DNA of 64,000 nt from Thiotrichales bacterium (GCA_026709935.1 JAPOSC010000048.1:85738-149737); one strand, 5' to 3'. Counted from the stretch's first letter, positions 43,247 to 52,384 are shown. Notes: a model not told the origin generated them from the letters alone. Numbers and translations: made by a program.

Positions 43247-43526
43247 ATCCGGGCCCGCATCCCCCAGGGCCCGCTTCCCGCGCCCGACGTGTGCACCGGC
43301 TTGCGATAGACTGCCCGCGGCTTTCGCCCGTCGAGCCGGACGCTTTCGCCCCCGAGGACGAAAGGGAACGCGTATTCATCCACGAGGCGATCACGTTCAT
43401 GGCGCCGTCCCGACCTGGATTCGAACTTGCGACCGGGCGGGATCCCGCCGACCTGGATCTTTCTCGCCGGCACCTGTCCTGAGTTCAGGAACCTTCCGGC
43501 GCCGCCGAACGAGAGAGGTGTCATCG

Positions 43527-44336
43527 ATGCGTTTCGACCCTCCTTCGCAGGATGTGGGCAACATCGTCTTCTTCGAGCACGTGAATGTCAGGGTGCCGGA
43601 CCAGGGCGCCGCGACGGATTTCTACGTCGACGGACTCGGATTGACCCGCGACCCGTACATGATGGTGGGTACCCGCAACATGTGGGTGAACTGCGGCCGA
43701 CAGCAGTTCCACTTGCCGCGGGGAAATCCGCAGCGCTTCCGCGGGGTGATCGGGCTTGTGGTGCCGGACCTCGATGCGCTGGAGATGCGGCTGCGCAACG
43801 TCTCGGATCGGCTCGGCGGAACCCGGTTATCGTGGCGGCGCGGCCCCGCCCACACCGACGTGACCTGCCCGTGGGGCAACCGGTTCCGGGTGCATGCCGC
43901 CGGCGGCACGCATGGCGGACCGCTCGGCATTCCCTACCTGGAGATGCCGAGCGCGAAGGGTGCGGCGGCGGGCGTCGCCCGGTTCTATCGCGCGGTGATG
44001 GGCGCTCCCGCCACCGTCGAGGACGGAACGGCGCGGGTGAACGTGGGGCCCGGGCAGAGCCTCGTGTTCCAGGAGGAAGGGGCAGGACCCGGCGCCGAGT
44101 ACGATGGCCACCACCTGGCCATCTACGTCGCCGATTTCTCCGGCCCCTACCGCATGCTGGCCGAGCGCGGCCTCGTCACCCGCGAGGACAACCCGCATCA
44201 GTACCGTTTCGTCGATATCGTCGCGCCCCGGGGCAAGAAGACGCTGTTCTCCATCGAGCACGAGGTACGAAGCCTCCACCACCCGCTCTACCAGCGTCCC
44301 CTCGTGAATCGCACGGGAGGCGAGCGGCGGCCCTGA
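43527..44336 (+). CDS. Two-domain VOC (glyoxalase/dioxygenase fold) protein
   Basis: A 269-aa protein with two vicinal-oxygen-chelate modules. The first starts FFEHVNVRVPDQGAATDFY and the second near PYLEMPSAKGAAAGVARFY. Candidate metal ligands are His18, the His in QQFHLP, and Glu/His in the second module (DGHHLAIYV). Similar proteins are annotated only as VOC family. GAGGTG precedes ATG 43527 by about seven bases. A 12-bp tandem repeat runs through its stop. It is 280 bases after hutF on the same strand. The substrate is unknown. Confidence 0.75.
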   Translation: MRFDPPSQDVGNIVFFEHVNVRVPDQGAATDFYVDGLGLTRDPYMMVGTRNMWVNCGRQQFHLPRGNPQRFRGVIGLVVPDLDALEMRLRNVSDRLGGTRLSWRRGPAHTDVTCPWGNRFRVHAAGGTHGGPLGIPYLEMPSAKGAAAGVARFYRAVMGAPATVEDGTARVNVGPGQSLVFQEEGAGPGAEYDGHHLAIYVADFSGPYRMLAERGLVTREDNPHQYRFVDIVAPRGKKTLFSIEHEVRSLHHPLYQRPLVNRTGGERRP

Positions 44337-44362
44337 AGGCGGCCCTGAAGGCGGCCCTGAAC
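44327..44362 (+). repeat. 12-bp tandem repeat across the VOC-gene stop
   Basis: GCGGCCCTGAAG-type units occur three times. The first contains the TGA stop, so copy number does not change the protein. It may extend a transcript end. Confidence 0.7.
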
Positions 44363-44559
44363 CGCTCATTCCAGGGCTGTATCGATTCCCTGGATTCATC
44401 GGGTGGATTCATCGGGACCGGGGCGAGGGTGATTGCACTCCCCGGCGCGTGCGGAACGCCGCGTCCAGCCCTGCACGGGGGGCGACCTGCTGCTCGCGAA
44501 ACGCGATATCGGAGTGCCGGACGAGCGGCCCGTAGTCGAACGCCCACACGCCGGACGTC

Positions 44560-45288
44560 TCACCCCGCCCGCAGCGCGATCTCCGCTGCCCGAAGCACCT
44601 GCCCGTTGTCGTAGCGGTCGAGCAGCGCTTGGGGGGCGTCGTCGTTCCGCCGGGCGCTCACTCGTTCCAGAAGCAGCGGCAGCGCTCGGGTGACGTTGTC
44701 GACGATGGTCACTGTCGCGGTGCGGGCGGTGCGTGACATCGGGTTGAGGTCGACGGTGATCACGCGCTTCCCGGACTGCACCAGCGCCTGGCATCGATCT
44801 CCGTCTTCCAGGGGCACGAAGATCACGTCCGCCGCGTGGATCCCGTTCGGGTGGACGAAGCGCCGGTTGGAGTCGAGGTGGTCGAGCACCGCGTGAGCCG
44901 TGGGCATCAGCACGTCCGGCGCGCCGTGCTCCAGCAGATGAGAGCGGATCGCGCGCTCGCGATCCTTCGAGGCGTGGAAGATGTTGATCTCCAGCGGCGC
45001 CCCGACGGCCGCCGCGAGGGCGATGAGATCCCCGGGCGCCAGCGCCGCCGCGTTGCCGTTCACCGACACCACCGGACGACGGGCGGTGACCAGCATCGCC
45101 GCCGCCGCGTCGATCGCCTCCCGCGCGAAATCGCGGGTGCGTTCGCCGAGCAGGTAGTCGAACGCCTCGCCACGGCCGTGCGCGACGAGTCCGTGGATCG
45201 AGGTCACCCCTCGCTCGACGCCGGCGACAATCGCGTCGCGGGTGCGCAGCGATGCGTAGCGAGGATGGGTCGCCGGGACATCGGTCAT
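44560..45288 (-). CDS. Archaeal-type 4-phosphopantoate-beta-alanine ligase family protein
   Basis: A 242-aa protein of the phosphopantothenate synthetase (COG1701/DUF137) family. In archaea this family joins 4-phosphopantoate and beta-alanine with ATP. Visible motifs are AHGRGEAFDYLLGE (36-49), VVSVNGNAAALAPGD (73-87), HPNGIHAADVIFVPLEDGDR (in 146-165), DLNPMSRTA (180-188) and TIVDN. Bacteria normally use PanC and CoaA instead. ATG 45286-45288 was chosen by family start. It lies on the same strand as the pantoate-kinase-like gene, 422 bases downstream of it, in the hyuBA cluster. Its true amine and acid substrates are open. Confidence 0.88.
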   Translation of the reverse strand: MTDVPATHPRYASLRTRDAIVAGVERGVTSIHGLVAHGRGEAFDYLLGERTRDFAREAIDAAAAMLVTARRPVVSVNGNAAALAPGDLIALAAAVGAPLEINIFHASKDRERAIRSHLLEHGAPDVLMPTAHAVLDHLDSNRRFVHPNGIHAADVIFVPLEDGDRCQALVQSGKRVITVDLNPMSRTARTATVTIVDNVTRALPLLLERVSARRNDDAPQALLDRYDNGQVLRAAEIALRAG

Positions 45289-45448
45289 CGGGTGCCGCCT
45301 CGCCGCCGCAGGGCTGCTCGTGTTGGAACATGGGGGTTTGGAGGACATCCGCACATTCGGCTCGCACCCTCGAACTTTGCAGGACGTTGGCAGGCCCAAG
45401 TATATTTCCGCCCGTCGATGTGCGGTCTCCCACCCATGAGGGTCAGGT

Positions 45449-45625
45449 ATGCGAACCACCACAATCGAAGACGACGCGCGGCCGCAGCCGCCTTCACAAC
45501 GGCTGGCGACCGAAGATTATGTTGATCGGAAGGTCGCCGAGCTTGAATCGCGACTGATCAAGTGGGGGGTCGGACTGGCTTTTGGTATCGTCGCAGCCGT
45601 GAAGGTCATCCCGCCGGCGTACTAG
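45449..45625 (+). CDS. Small 58-aa membrane protein
   Basis: Lies within the gap between the ligase and kinase genes, on the opposite strand. ATG 45449 follows GAGGG. The product has a polar N-terminus, a short coiled-coil-like part (YVDRKVAELESRLIKW) and one membrane segment (GVGLAFGIVAAVKVI). It resembles widespread small helix-plus-anchor proteins but no family is certain. Codon use looks natural. Confidence 0.5.
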   Translation: MRTTTIEDDARPQPPSQRLATEDYVDRKVAELESRLIKWGVGLAFGIVAAVKVIPPAY

Positions 45626-45710
45626 TCATCCCCGCCCGTGAGGCGCCTCGAGCGCCCCGCTCTGGTCCTCGCCTTCGCTGCCGCGCGCAGGCTGCCACAT
45701 CTCGCAGTCA

Positions 45711-46556
45711 TCACTCCAGCACTCTCGCCCGGTGCCGGGTCAGACGGGTCTCCTTTGCGCCCTCGAACGCGGCGGTGGCGAACACTGCGTTGCCGAGCAT
45801 GATCATCGATGCCGCGCCGCCGTCCGCCTCGACCTCCTCGATGATGCGCCGGACTTCGGGGTGGCGCAGCAGGCCGCTCTCGATCGAGAAGCGCTTCGCG
45901 ATCGCGACATACGCGCCGAAATCCGCAACCCCCGCGCTCGCGAGCCTGTCGATCTCCGCCAGCGCTCCGTCCGCCGCAGCGTTGATGCGGGCCGCGTGCC
46001 CGGGATCGCCAATGATCTCGCGCGTGCGGATGGGGCTGAAGTAGCGGTAGAACACGGCCGGCTCGGCCACCGGCAGGGCCGCCGCCGCGAGCGGGTCGCC
46101 GGGCACGGTCTTCGCGAGACACCCGCCGTGGAACTGCCCGCATACGTCCCCGAGCCCGGTCAGGTGCGTCACCTCCGCGATGTGGGCGAACATGCCGATG
46201 GCGTGCTCGTCCAGTCCCAGTCCGAATCCGGCGTTCAGGGCGTAGGCGGTGGCAAGCGCCGACGCCCCGCTCAGTCCGAATCCGCCGCTCAGCGGGAGAG
46301 GGCTCTCCAGCGTGACCTTCACCGGCCGACGCGCGAGCGTCTCCACCACGTGGCGCACCGTGGGGAAGTCGAAGATCTCGCCATTGAACGCGACTTCGGT
46401 GACCGGGTCGGTCGCCGGGGCCTCCGTCACCGCTGCGGTCACGCCCTGGGAGACCGTGAAACCCATGCCCAGCGAGTGCATGCGCCGTGGGTCGTCGTCG
46501 CGGACGATCTTGAACACGCCGGAGACGTTGCCGGGGGCGAATGCGGCCGCCTTCAT
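45711..46556 (-). CDS. Archaeal-type pantoate kinase family (GHMP kinase)
   Basis: A 281-aa GHMP-superfamily kinase closest in pattern to archaeal pantoate kinase (COG1829). The N-terminal motif is AFAPGNVSGVF (5-15), the ATP loop PLSGGFGLSGASAL (88-101), then FAHIAEVTHLTGLGDV with GQFHGG, and SMIMLGNAVFATAAF near the C-terminus. In archaea this enzyme phosphorylates pantoate ahead of the ligase encoded downstream here. Its ATG (46554-46556) overlaps the hyuA stop, so it is translationally coupled to an ATP-dependent hydantoinase/oxoprolinase. That links it to a cyclic amide or lactone substrate rather than, or besides, CoA synthesis. Confidence 0.88.
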   Translation of the reverse strand: MKAAAFAPGNVSGVFKIVRDDDPRRMHSLGMGFTVSQGVTAAVTEAPATDPVTEVAFNGEIFDFPTVRHVVETLARRPVKVTLESPLPLSGGFGLSGASALATAYALNAGFGLGLDEHAIGMFAHIAEVTHLTGLGDVCGQFHGGCLAKTVPGDPLAAAALPVAEPAVFYRYFSPIRTREIIGDPGHAARINAAADGALAEIDRLASAGVADFGAYVAIAKRFSIESGLLRHPEVRRIIEEVEADGGAASMIMLGNAVFATAAFEGAKETRLTRHRARVLE

Positions 46557-48643
46557 GGGTCGGGTCGCGTGAGCACGAGATTGCCGCTTGCATCGACGGT
46601 CGCCCGCACCCCAGGGGGCACGAGGCAGGTCGAATCGTACTCTTCGACGATGCACGGCCCCTCGCCGCCGCCGCCGAGGGCCGCGCGCGCAACCACCGGA
46701 GTGTCGATCCACCCGTGCATGCGCCCGAAGTACGCGCGCCGCGAGCCTGATTCGGCGTTGCGGTCGGCGAGGCGGAGCCGTTCCGGCACCCGGGGCCGGT
46801 CGCCGAGGCCGCGGCCGAGTACCTGCGCGGTCACCAGTTCCACCGGCTCTTCCGCACCGGCCCGGTGGCCGTAGGTGTGCGCGTGCTCGCGCCCGAATGA
46901 TTCCGTGAGGGCGTTCAGCCCCGCACGGTCGATCCGACCCGTCGACACCGGGACTTCCAGCTCGTAGATCTGTCCCTGGTAGTGCAGCATCGCGGTGCGG
47001 GTGCAGGCCCGATGCCCGGTGTCGAACCCGTCCGCTGCGAGCTGCGCGTCGGCCTGAGCTTCCAGGTCACGGTAGATTGCGTCGATGGACGCCGGGTCGG
47101 CGTCGCGGAGCACCCGCCGCACCGTGCGCGAGTAGTGGTGCTCAATCTCCGCGTAGAGCAGCCCGAAGGCCGAGAACAGGCCCGCCGCGGGCGGAACGAC
47201 GATGGTGCGCATCCCGAGTTCCTCCGCCATCCCGGTCGCGAACAGCGCCCCGTTACCGCCGAACGCGAACAGCGCGTAATCGCGCGGGTCGCGTCCGCGC
47301 TCCGACGACACCGCGCGGATGGCCCGGATCATGTTCGCGATCGCCACCTGCCGCGCGCCCCACGCCGCATGCTCCAGGGTCAACCCGAGCGGCCGGGCCA
47401 CCGTATCCTCCAGCGCGCGACGGCTTGCATCGGCGTTGATGGGAAGTTCGCCGGCGCACAGGAACGACGGGTTCAGGTGTCCGAGCGCGACGCCGGCGTC
47501 GGTGACTGTCGGCGCCGTGCCGCCGAGTCCGTAGCACACCGGACCCGGCCGGGCCCCGGCGCTCCTCGGGCCGACCTGCATCGAGCCGCCGGTGTCGATG
47601 TGGACGATCGAGCCTCCGCCAGCGCCGACTTCCGCGAGGTCGATGGCCGGCACGTTCAGCAGGTAGCCGCCGCCGGTGAGCAGGCGCGAGCCGGTCATGA
47701 TGCCGCCGCCCACGGAGTATTCGCGGGTGCGGGTGTATTCGCCGCGCTCCACCAGCGACGCCTTGGCCGTGGTCCCGCCCATGTCGAAGCTGATGACATT
47801 CTCCAGCCCCGACTGGCGCGCGACCGCGCGGGCTCCCACCACCCCCGCGGCCGGTCCGGACTCGACGATGTTGACGGGCTTCGTCGCGGCTTCCGCGGCG
47901 GGAGTGAGGCCCCCGTTCGACTGCATGATCAGCAGGGGCGCGCGGAGGTCGCGGGCGTCGAGCCCTGTGCGCAGGGTGTTCAGGTAGCGCTCGACGATGG
48001 GCAGCACGTAGGTGTTGACCACCGTGGTCGAGGTGCGCTCGTACTCCTTGATCTCGGGCAGCACGTCGAAGCTCGTGCAGCAGGGGAGATCGGGCGCGAG
48101 CTCCCGGACCACCTCGGCCACCACGCGCTCGTGGACCGGGTTCGCGTAGGAGTTGACGAGACAGACCGCGATCGCCTCCACTCCTTCGTCGAGCAGTCGT
48201 CGGACCGCCCTTGCCGCGTCGTCGCGGGCGAGCGGGCGCACCACCTCTCCGGCGGCACTGACCCGCTCGTCCACCACCGTCCGCAGGTAGCGCTCCACGA
48301 GCGGAGGCGGTTTCTCCCAGGTGAGGTCGTAGAGGCGGGGCATGCGCAGGTTGCGCAGCTCCAGCACGTCGCGGAACCCCTTGCTGGTGACGAGCCCCAC
48401 CCGCGCGCCGGCAAGCTCGAGGATCGCGTTCGACGCCACCGTGGTGCCGTGCATGATCTCGGCCACCTCGCGCGGTGCCACCCCGTGCTCCGCGAACACC
48501 GATTCCAACCCCTCGACGATGGCCCGCGCGTAATTCTCGACGCTCGAGGAGATCTTCCTCGAGATCACGTTGCCGTCGTCGTCGAGCAGCACGATGTCGG
48601 TGAAGGTGCCGCCGATATCGACGCCGATGCGATAGTTCTTCAC
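46553..48643 (-). CDS. hyuA: Hydantoinase/oxoprolinase family, subunit A
   Basis: A 696-aa HyuA-type subunit. These ATP-dependent enzymes open cyclic amides such as 5-oxoproline or N-methylhydantoin, or carboxylate ketones, together with subunit B. The nucleotide fold begins YRIGVDIGGTFTDIVL, followed by MHGTTVASNAILE near residue 65, SFDMGGTTAKASLV near 290 and AFGGNGAL near 458. GTG 48641-48643 is the start. It follows hyuB by 22 bases and its stop overlaps the kinase gene. The particular ring substrate cannot be read from sequence. Confidence 0.9.
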   Translation of the reverse strand: MKNYRIGVDIGGTFTDIVLLDDDGNVISRKISSSVENYARAIVEGLESVFAEHGVAPREVAEIMHGTTVASNAILELAGARVGLVTSKGFRDVLELRNLRMPRLYDLTWEKPPPLVERYLRTVVDERVSAAGEVVRPLARDDAARAVRRLLDEGVEAIAVCLVNSYANPVHERVVAEVVRELAPDLPCCTSFDVLPEIKEYERTSTTVVNTYVLPIVERYLNTLRTGLDARDLRAPLLIMQSNGGLTPAAEAATKPVNIVESGPAAGVVGARAVARQSGLENVISFDMGGTTAKASLVERGEYTRTREYSVGGGIMTGSRLLTGGGYLLNVPAIDLAEVGAGGGSIVHIDTGGSMQVGPRSAGARPGPVCYGLGGTAPTVTDAGVALGHLNPSFLCAGELPINADASRRALEDTVARPLGLTLEHAAWGARQVAIANMIRAIRAVSSERGRDPRDYALFAFGGNGALFATGMAEELGMRTIVVPPAAGLFSAFGLLYAEIEHHYSRTVRRVLRDADPASIDAIYRDLEAQADAQLAADGFDTGHRACTRTAMLHYQGQIYELEVPVSTGRIDRAGLNALTESFGREHAHTYGHRAGAEEPVELVTAQVLGRGLGDRPRVPERLRLADRNAESGSRRAYFGRMHGWIDTPVVARAALGGGGEGPCIVEEYDSTCLVPPGVRATVDASGNLVLTRPDP

Positions 48644-48665
48644 GGCCGTGCGTCCTCCCGTTCCT

Positions 48666-50441
48666 TCAATCTGGATCGTTCCAGGTCACGAAGGGGAGGG
48701 CATCCGTGGTCCGGGCCGCCCGCCGCCGCGCGCGAAGCCCGTCGGTGGCGGCGTCGTCCACCGTCCACCGCCCGGTGTCGACCACCACCCCGTAATCGCG
48801 CTCCGCCGCGGCCGGGCTCACCAGTTCGTTGCGCACGTCGCGGAGCACGCGCTTCGGGTCGCGCTCCAGCGGATCGCCCCAGCCGCCGCCACCCGGCAGC
48901 ACCCAGCGCACCACGTCGCCGCGGTGGCAGGTCATGGTGACCTTGGAGGTGAGCGTCTTCGCCCCGTCGTCGGGATTGAGGACGACGGCACCAGGGGCGC
49001 CCGGCCGGCCGCCATGGAGTCCGTAGGGCCGGTGGGTCTGGCGGTCCGAGCGGATCTGGACGGTGGCTTCCTCCTCGCGCACGCGGTAGTCGCGGTAGAA
49101 GGGGGCGCCGCCCCGGAACCGACCCGCGCCGCAGTGATCGGTCACCAGCTCGCTGGCCAGGATCTCGACCGGGTTTTCGAGCTCCGAGACCTCCGCGGAC
49201 TGCGCCGCCATGTTGGCAAGCAGATTCGCGTTGCCTTCGAGCCCGTCCGCGAACGGGCGTCCGCCCCAGGTGCCGCAGGTGAAATCAACGTAGATGAAGG
49301 GACTGCGATCGGCGCGATAGCCCCCCACCGAGATCCCGACGTTGCCGCCATCAGAGGCCGCGCAGACCTGATCCGGCGCCATCTTCGCAAGCGCCCCGAA
49401 CGCGCAGTCGAGCATGCGGAATGCGGTGAGCCCGCGGGCCGCGCACGCGCCCGGCTGCACCACGTTCGCGATGGTGCCGCAGGGGGCGGTGACCTCCACC
49501 GCGCGGAAGGTGCCGTCGTTGTTCGGGACGTCGGCGGGGAGGATGGAGCGGATGGCGGTGAACGAAGTGGCGGCGGTGACCGAGAGGGTGGCGTTGATGG
49601 CGCCCCTGACCTGGGGCGCACTGCCGTCCCAGTCGAAGGCGATGCGATCGCCCGACTTCCGCACGGTGACGAAGAGCCGGATGGGCGCGCCGAAATCGAC
49701 ACCGTCGTCGTCGATCCAGTCCTCGAAGTCGTACTCGCCGTCCGGAAGCGCGCGGAGCGCGGTCCGGGTCATGCGTTCGGTGTAGTCGAGCATCTCGCGC
49801 ATCATCGAGCGCGCGGGCTCCATCCCGTAGCGAGTCACCTGGGCGCGGATCTCGCGCTCCGCGATCTCGCACGCCGCGAGCTGGGCGCGGATGTCGCCGA
49901 ACACCTGAACCGGGATGCGCACGTTGCGCTCGATGAGTCGCCACAGGGTCTCGTTGCGCTTCCCCGCATCGAACAGCCTCATCGGGGGGATCCGGAGTCC
50001 CTCCTGGTAGATCTCGGTGGAGTCCGCCGCGTTCGAGCCCGGGACCCGGCCACCGATGTCGGCCTGGTGAGCAGTGCAGCATGCGAACGCGACGCGCTCG
50101 CCGCCCGCGAACACCGGCTTGAACATGAAGATGTCGGGGAGATGCATCCCGCCCTCGAACGGGTCGTTCAGAACGAAGACATCGCTCTCGCGCATGTCGT
50201 GGTCGTAGTGCGCGAGCACCGCGGCCAGCGCGGTGCGGACCGACCCGAGGTGCATGGGCAGGGTCAGGCCCTGGGCGATGACATTGCCGGCGGCATCGGT
50301 GATCGAGGTGGAGAAGTCCATGTTGTCCCGCAGCACCCCGGAATAGGTGGTGCGGCATACGGTCACCGCCATTTCGTCGGCGGTGGCGAAGAGCGCGTTC
50401 TTGAACAGCTCGAAATCGATCGGATCGACATGGCCGGACAT
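48666..50441 (-). CDS. hyuB: Hydantoinase/oxoprolinase family, subunit B
   Basis: A 591-aa HyuB-type subunit. It opens DPIDFELFKNALFATADEM with TTYSGVLRDNMDFSTSI, then LNDPFEGGMHLPDIFMFKPV, the family's metal/active region, and ends near GGGGWGDPLERDPKRVL. It forms the hydrolytic complex with HyuA. It is the first gene of the four-gene minus-strand run hyuB-hyuA-kinase-ligase. Tandem 13-bp GATCGGA units lie 34-86 bases before its start and could be operators. Confidence 0.92.
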   Translation of the reverse strand: MSGHVDPIDFELFKNALFATADEMAVTVCRTTYSGVLRDNMDFSTSITDAAGNVIAQGLTLPMHLGSVRTALAAVLAHYDHDMRESDVFVLNDPFEGGMHLPDIFMFKPVFAGGERVAFACCTAHQADIGGRVPGSNAADSTEIYQEGLRIPPMRLFDAGKRNETLWRLIERNVRIPVQVFGDIRAQLAACEIAEREIRAQVTRYGMEPARSMMREMLDYTERMTRTALRALPDGEYDFEDWIDDDGVDFGAPIRLFVTVRKSGDRIAFDWDGSAPQVRGAINATLSVTAATSFTAIRSILPADVPNNDGTFRAVEVTAPCGTIANVVQPGACAARGLTAFRMLDCAFGALAKMAPDQVCAASDGGNVGISVGGYRADRSPFIYVDFTCGTWGGRPFADGLEGNANLLANMAAQSAEVSELENPVEILASELVTDHCGAGRFRGGAPFYRDYRVREEEATVQIRSDRQTHRPYGLHGGRPGAPGAVVLNPDDGAKTLTSKVTMTCHRGDVVRWVLPGGGGWGDPLERDPKRVLRDVRNELVSPAAAERDYGVVVDTGRWTVDDAATDGLRARRRAARTTDALPFVTWNDPD

Positions 50442-50474
50442 GGATCACCTCATAGTGGGGCGCGCCACCAGGGT

Positions 50475-50527
50475 CGATCGGACTGGACGATCGGATGGGA
50501 TGATCGGACCGGGACGATCGGACTTCC
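50475..50527 (+). repeat. Four 13-14 bp tandem units upstream of hyuB
   Basis: CGATCGGACTGGA, CGATCGGATGGGA, TGATCGGACCGGGA and CGATCGGACTTCC follow in tandem just upstream of hyuB. The CGATCG core is palindromic, a plausible repeated regulator site. Confidence 0.65.
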
Positions 50528-50572
50528 GCGCGCCGTCCCGGACAGTGTAATCTCATTCACGGAGGCACTGCC

Positions 50573-50660
50573 TTGCCTGGGTTTTGCCTGGGTTTTGCCT
50601 GGGTTTTGCCTGGGTTTTGCTTGGCTTTTGCTTGGGTTTTGCCTGAGTCTTGCCTGGGTC
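50573..50660 (+). repeat. Eight 11-bp tandem units (TTGCCTGGGTT)
   Basis: Exact 11-base period through eight units, the first four identical. They sit between divergent hyuB and the GNAT gene. The same base-pair period occurs in family C copy 3. Confidence 0.9.
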
Positions 50661-50768
50661 TCGTCCGGCCCTGTCGGTCGAGGGATCCGGCCCTCCGCTC
50701 TCCTGCCGATGCGCGCCTGAGCGCCCCTCCGGCCGGCGCGACTTTCGCCACCACTTCCCGATCCGGCC

Positions 50769-51560
50769 ATGATTCACGCCACGAGCCACGCCATGACCCA
50801 GAGCATGCACGACCACCAGATCCCTCGCGAAATCGACCCCGTCAGCGAGCTTCCCATCGGTCCGCGGCTCGACGATCCCGGTCCCGCGAAGGCGCCCGAA
50901 CCGATCGTACTGGAAGGGCGTTACACCCGGCTCGAACCGCTCGACCCGGAACGTCACGGCGACGACCTCCACGCCGCGTCGACGCCGTCCGACCGGGCCG
51001 CACGTTTTCGCTACCTGCCCGAGCTGCCGCCCGATGCGCGTGATGCCTTCGGCGCCTGGCTGTCCGGCGTCTCCGCATCGTCGGACCCCCTGTTCTTCGC
51101 CGTCGTCGATCGCGCCACCGGCCGGGCGGAGGGGTGGCAGACGCTCATGCGCATCACCCCCGTCCACCGGTGCATCGAGATCGGCAACATCTACTGGGGG
51201 CCGCGCATCGCGGGCACCCGCGTCGCCACCGAGGCGTCGTACCTGTTCGCGGCCCATGCCCTGGAGAAACTCGGTTACCGGCGCTACGAGTGGAAGTGCG
51301 ACGCGCTCAACGCGCCGTCACGCCGGGCCGCATTGCGCTTCGGCTTTACCTGCGAAGGGCACTTCCGCCGCGCGGTCATCATCCGTGGTCGCAGCCGCGA
51401 CACCGCCTGGTTCTCGATCATCGACGAGGAGTGGTCGGCGCTGAAGGCAGCCTGCGAGCAGTGGCTCGCGCCGGAGAATTTCGACGGCGACGGCCGGCAG
51501 AGAACCCGGCTCAGCGAACTGACGGCAGCGGCGCTCGCGGCCGGGCGCCGCTCCGGGTGA
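50769..51560 (+). CDS. GNAT-family N-acetyltransferase (RimJ/RimL-like)
   Basis: A 263-aa acetyltransferase. After a 45-residue lead it shows YTRLEPLDPERHGDDLHAA, IEIGNIYWGPRIAGTRVATEASYL (acetyl-CoA site region) and KLGYRRYEWKCDALNAPSRRAALRFGFTCEG, the usual RimJ-type end. It probably acetylates a small amine or a protein N-terminus. Three in-frame ATGs lie at 50769, 50793 and 50805, so the start is uncertain. It is divergent from hyuB. Confidence 0.85.
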   Translation: MIHATSHAMTQSMHDHQIPREIDPVSELPIGPRLDDPGPAKAPEPIVLEGRYTRLEPLDPERHGDDLHAASTPSDRAARFRYLPELPPDARDAFGAWLSGVSASSDPLFFAVVDRATGRAEGWQTLMRITPVHRCIEIGNIYWGPRIAGTRVATEASYLFAAHALEKLGYRRYEWKCDALNAPSRRAALRFGFTCEGHFRRAVIIRGRSRDTAWFSIIDEEWSALKAACEQWLAPENFDGDGRQRTRLSELTAAALAAGRRSG

Positions 51561-51673
51561 TCTCGGCATCCACGACCACCGAGGCTGTCATGCACCGCGT
51601 ACAGCCGGGTGCGGCGGCGGATGATGACGTTCGATGTGGACGGGTGAGGGGGCTCGGGTATCGATCTCGTCCA

Positions 51674-52384
51674 CTACCCGCCGCCCGCGCAATCCGCCGG
51701 CTCGGTGGTGAGTTGCATCACGGCCGGGTGGGCGGTGCGGAGCGCGAGGCAGAGCACGCTCGGGAGGATGCGTTTCGCAATGACTTCCACTCCCGCCGGG
51801 TTCGGGTGGAGGCCGTCGGACTGGTTGAGTTCGGCCACGGTGGCGACGCCGTCGAGCAGAAACGGGTAGAGGAGCGTTCCGTGGCGTTCGGCGAGGTCCG
51901 GGTAGATGGCGTCGAAGCGCGCGCCGTATTCCGGGCCGAGGTTGCGCGGGGCCAGCATGCCGGTCAGCAGGACCGGCAGGTCGCGTTCGGAGAGGGTGGC
52001 CAGCAGTCGATCGAGGTTCGAGCGGGCGACGGCCGGATCGAGCGCACGCAGTGCGTCGTTGGCCCCGAGCGCGACGATCACCGCGTGGGGTTGGTCGGCC
52101 AGCGCCCAGTCGAGACGGGAGAGCCCCCCGGCGGTGGTGTCGCCGGAGACCCCGGCGTCGATGACCTGCACATCGAGGCCGTGCGCGCGCAACGCCGCTT
52201 CGAGTCGCGCCGGCAGGGCGTCGCGCGAGGCGAGCCCCTGCCCCGCGGTGAGGCTGTCCCCGAGCATGAGGATGCGGAGCGCCTCGGCGCGGGTGTCGGT
52301 CGCGAACCCGGCCGCGGCCAGCGCAAGGCAGGTGGCCAGCCACGCTCGGGCGACATTTCCTGCATGTTTTCGAGATTGATTCAT
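51674..52384 (-). CDS. tesA: SGNH-hydrolase, TesA-like lysophospholipase/thioesterase
   Basis: A 236-aa secreted esterase. The signal peptide covers about residues 10-33 (WLATCLALAAAGFA). The nucleophile is in MLGDSLTAGQGL, followed by SGDTTAGG, VIVALGANDALRAL and the Asp-His pair in SDGLHPNPAG. All four SGNH blocks are present. It acts in the periplasm on thioesters or lysophospholipids. It is divergent from the ybbA-ybbP pair, the same arrangement as in E. coli. Confidence 0.93.
   Translation of the reverse strand: MNQSRKHAGNVARAWLATCLALAAAGFATDTRAEALRILMLGDSLTAGQGLASRDALPARLEAALRAHGLDVQVIDAGVSGDTTAGGLSRLDWALADQPHAVIVALGANDALRALDPAVARSNLDRLLATLSERDLPVLLTGMLAPRNLGPEYGARFDAIYPDLAERHGTLLYPFLLDGVATVAELNQSDGLHPNPAGVEVIAKRILPSVLCLALRTAHPAVMQLTTEPADCAGGG

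Noticed and set aside
45711..46556. Homoserine or mevalonate kinase for the GHMP gene
   Set aside because: The AFAPGNVSG, AHIAEV and GLGDV pattern and the neighbouring COG1701 gene fit the pantoate-kinase family better.
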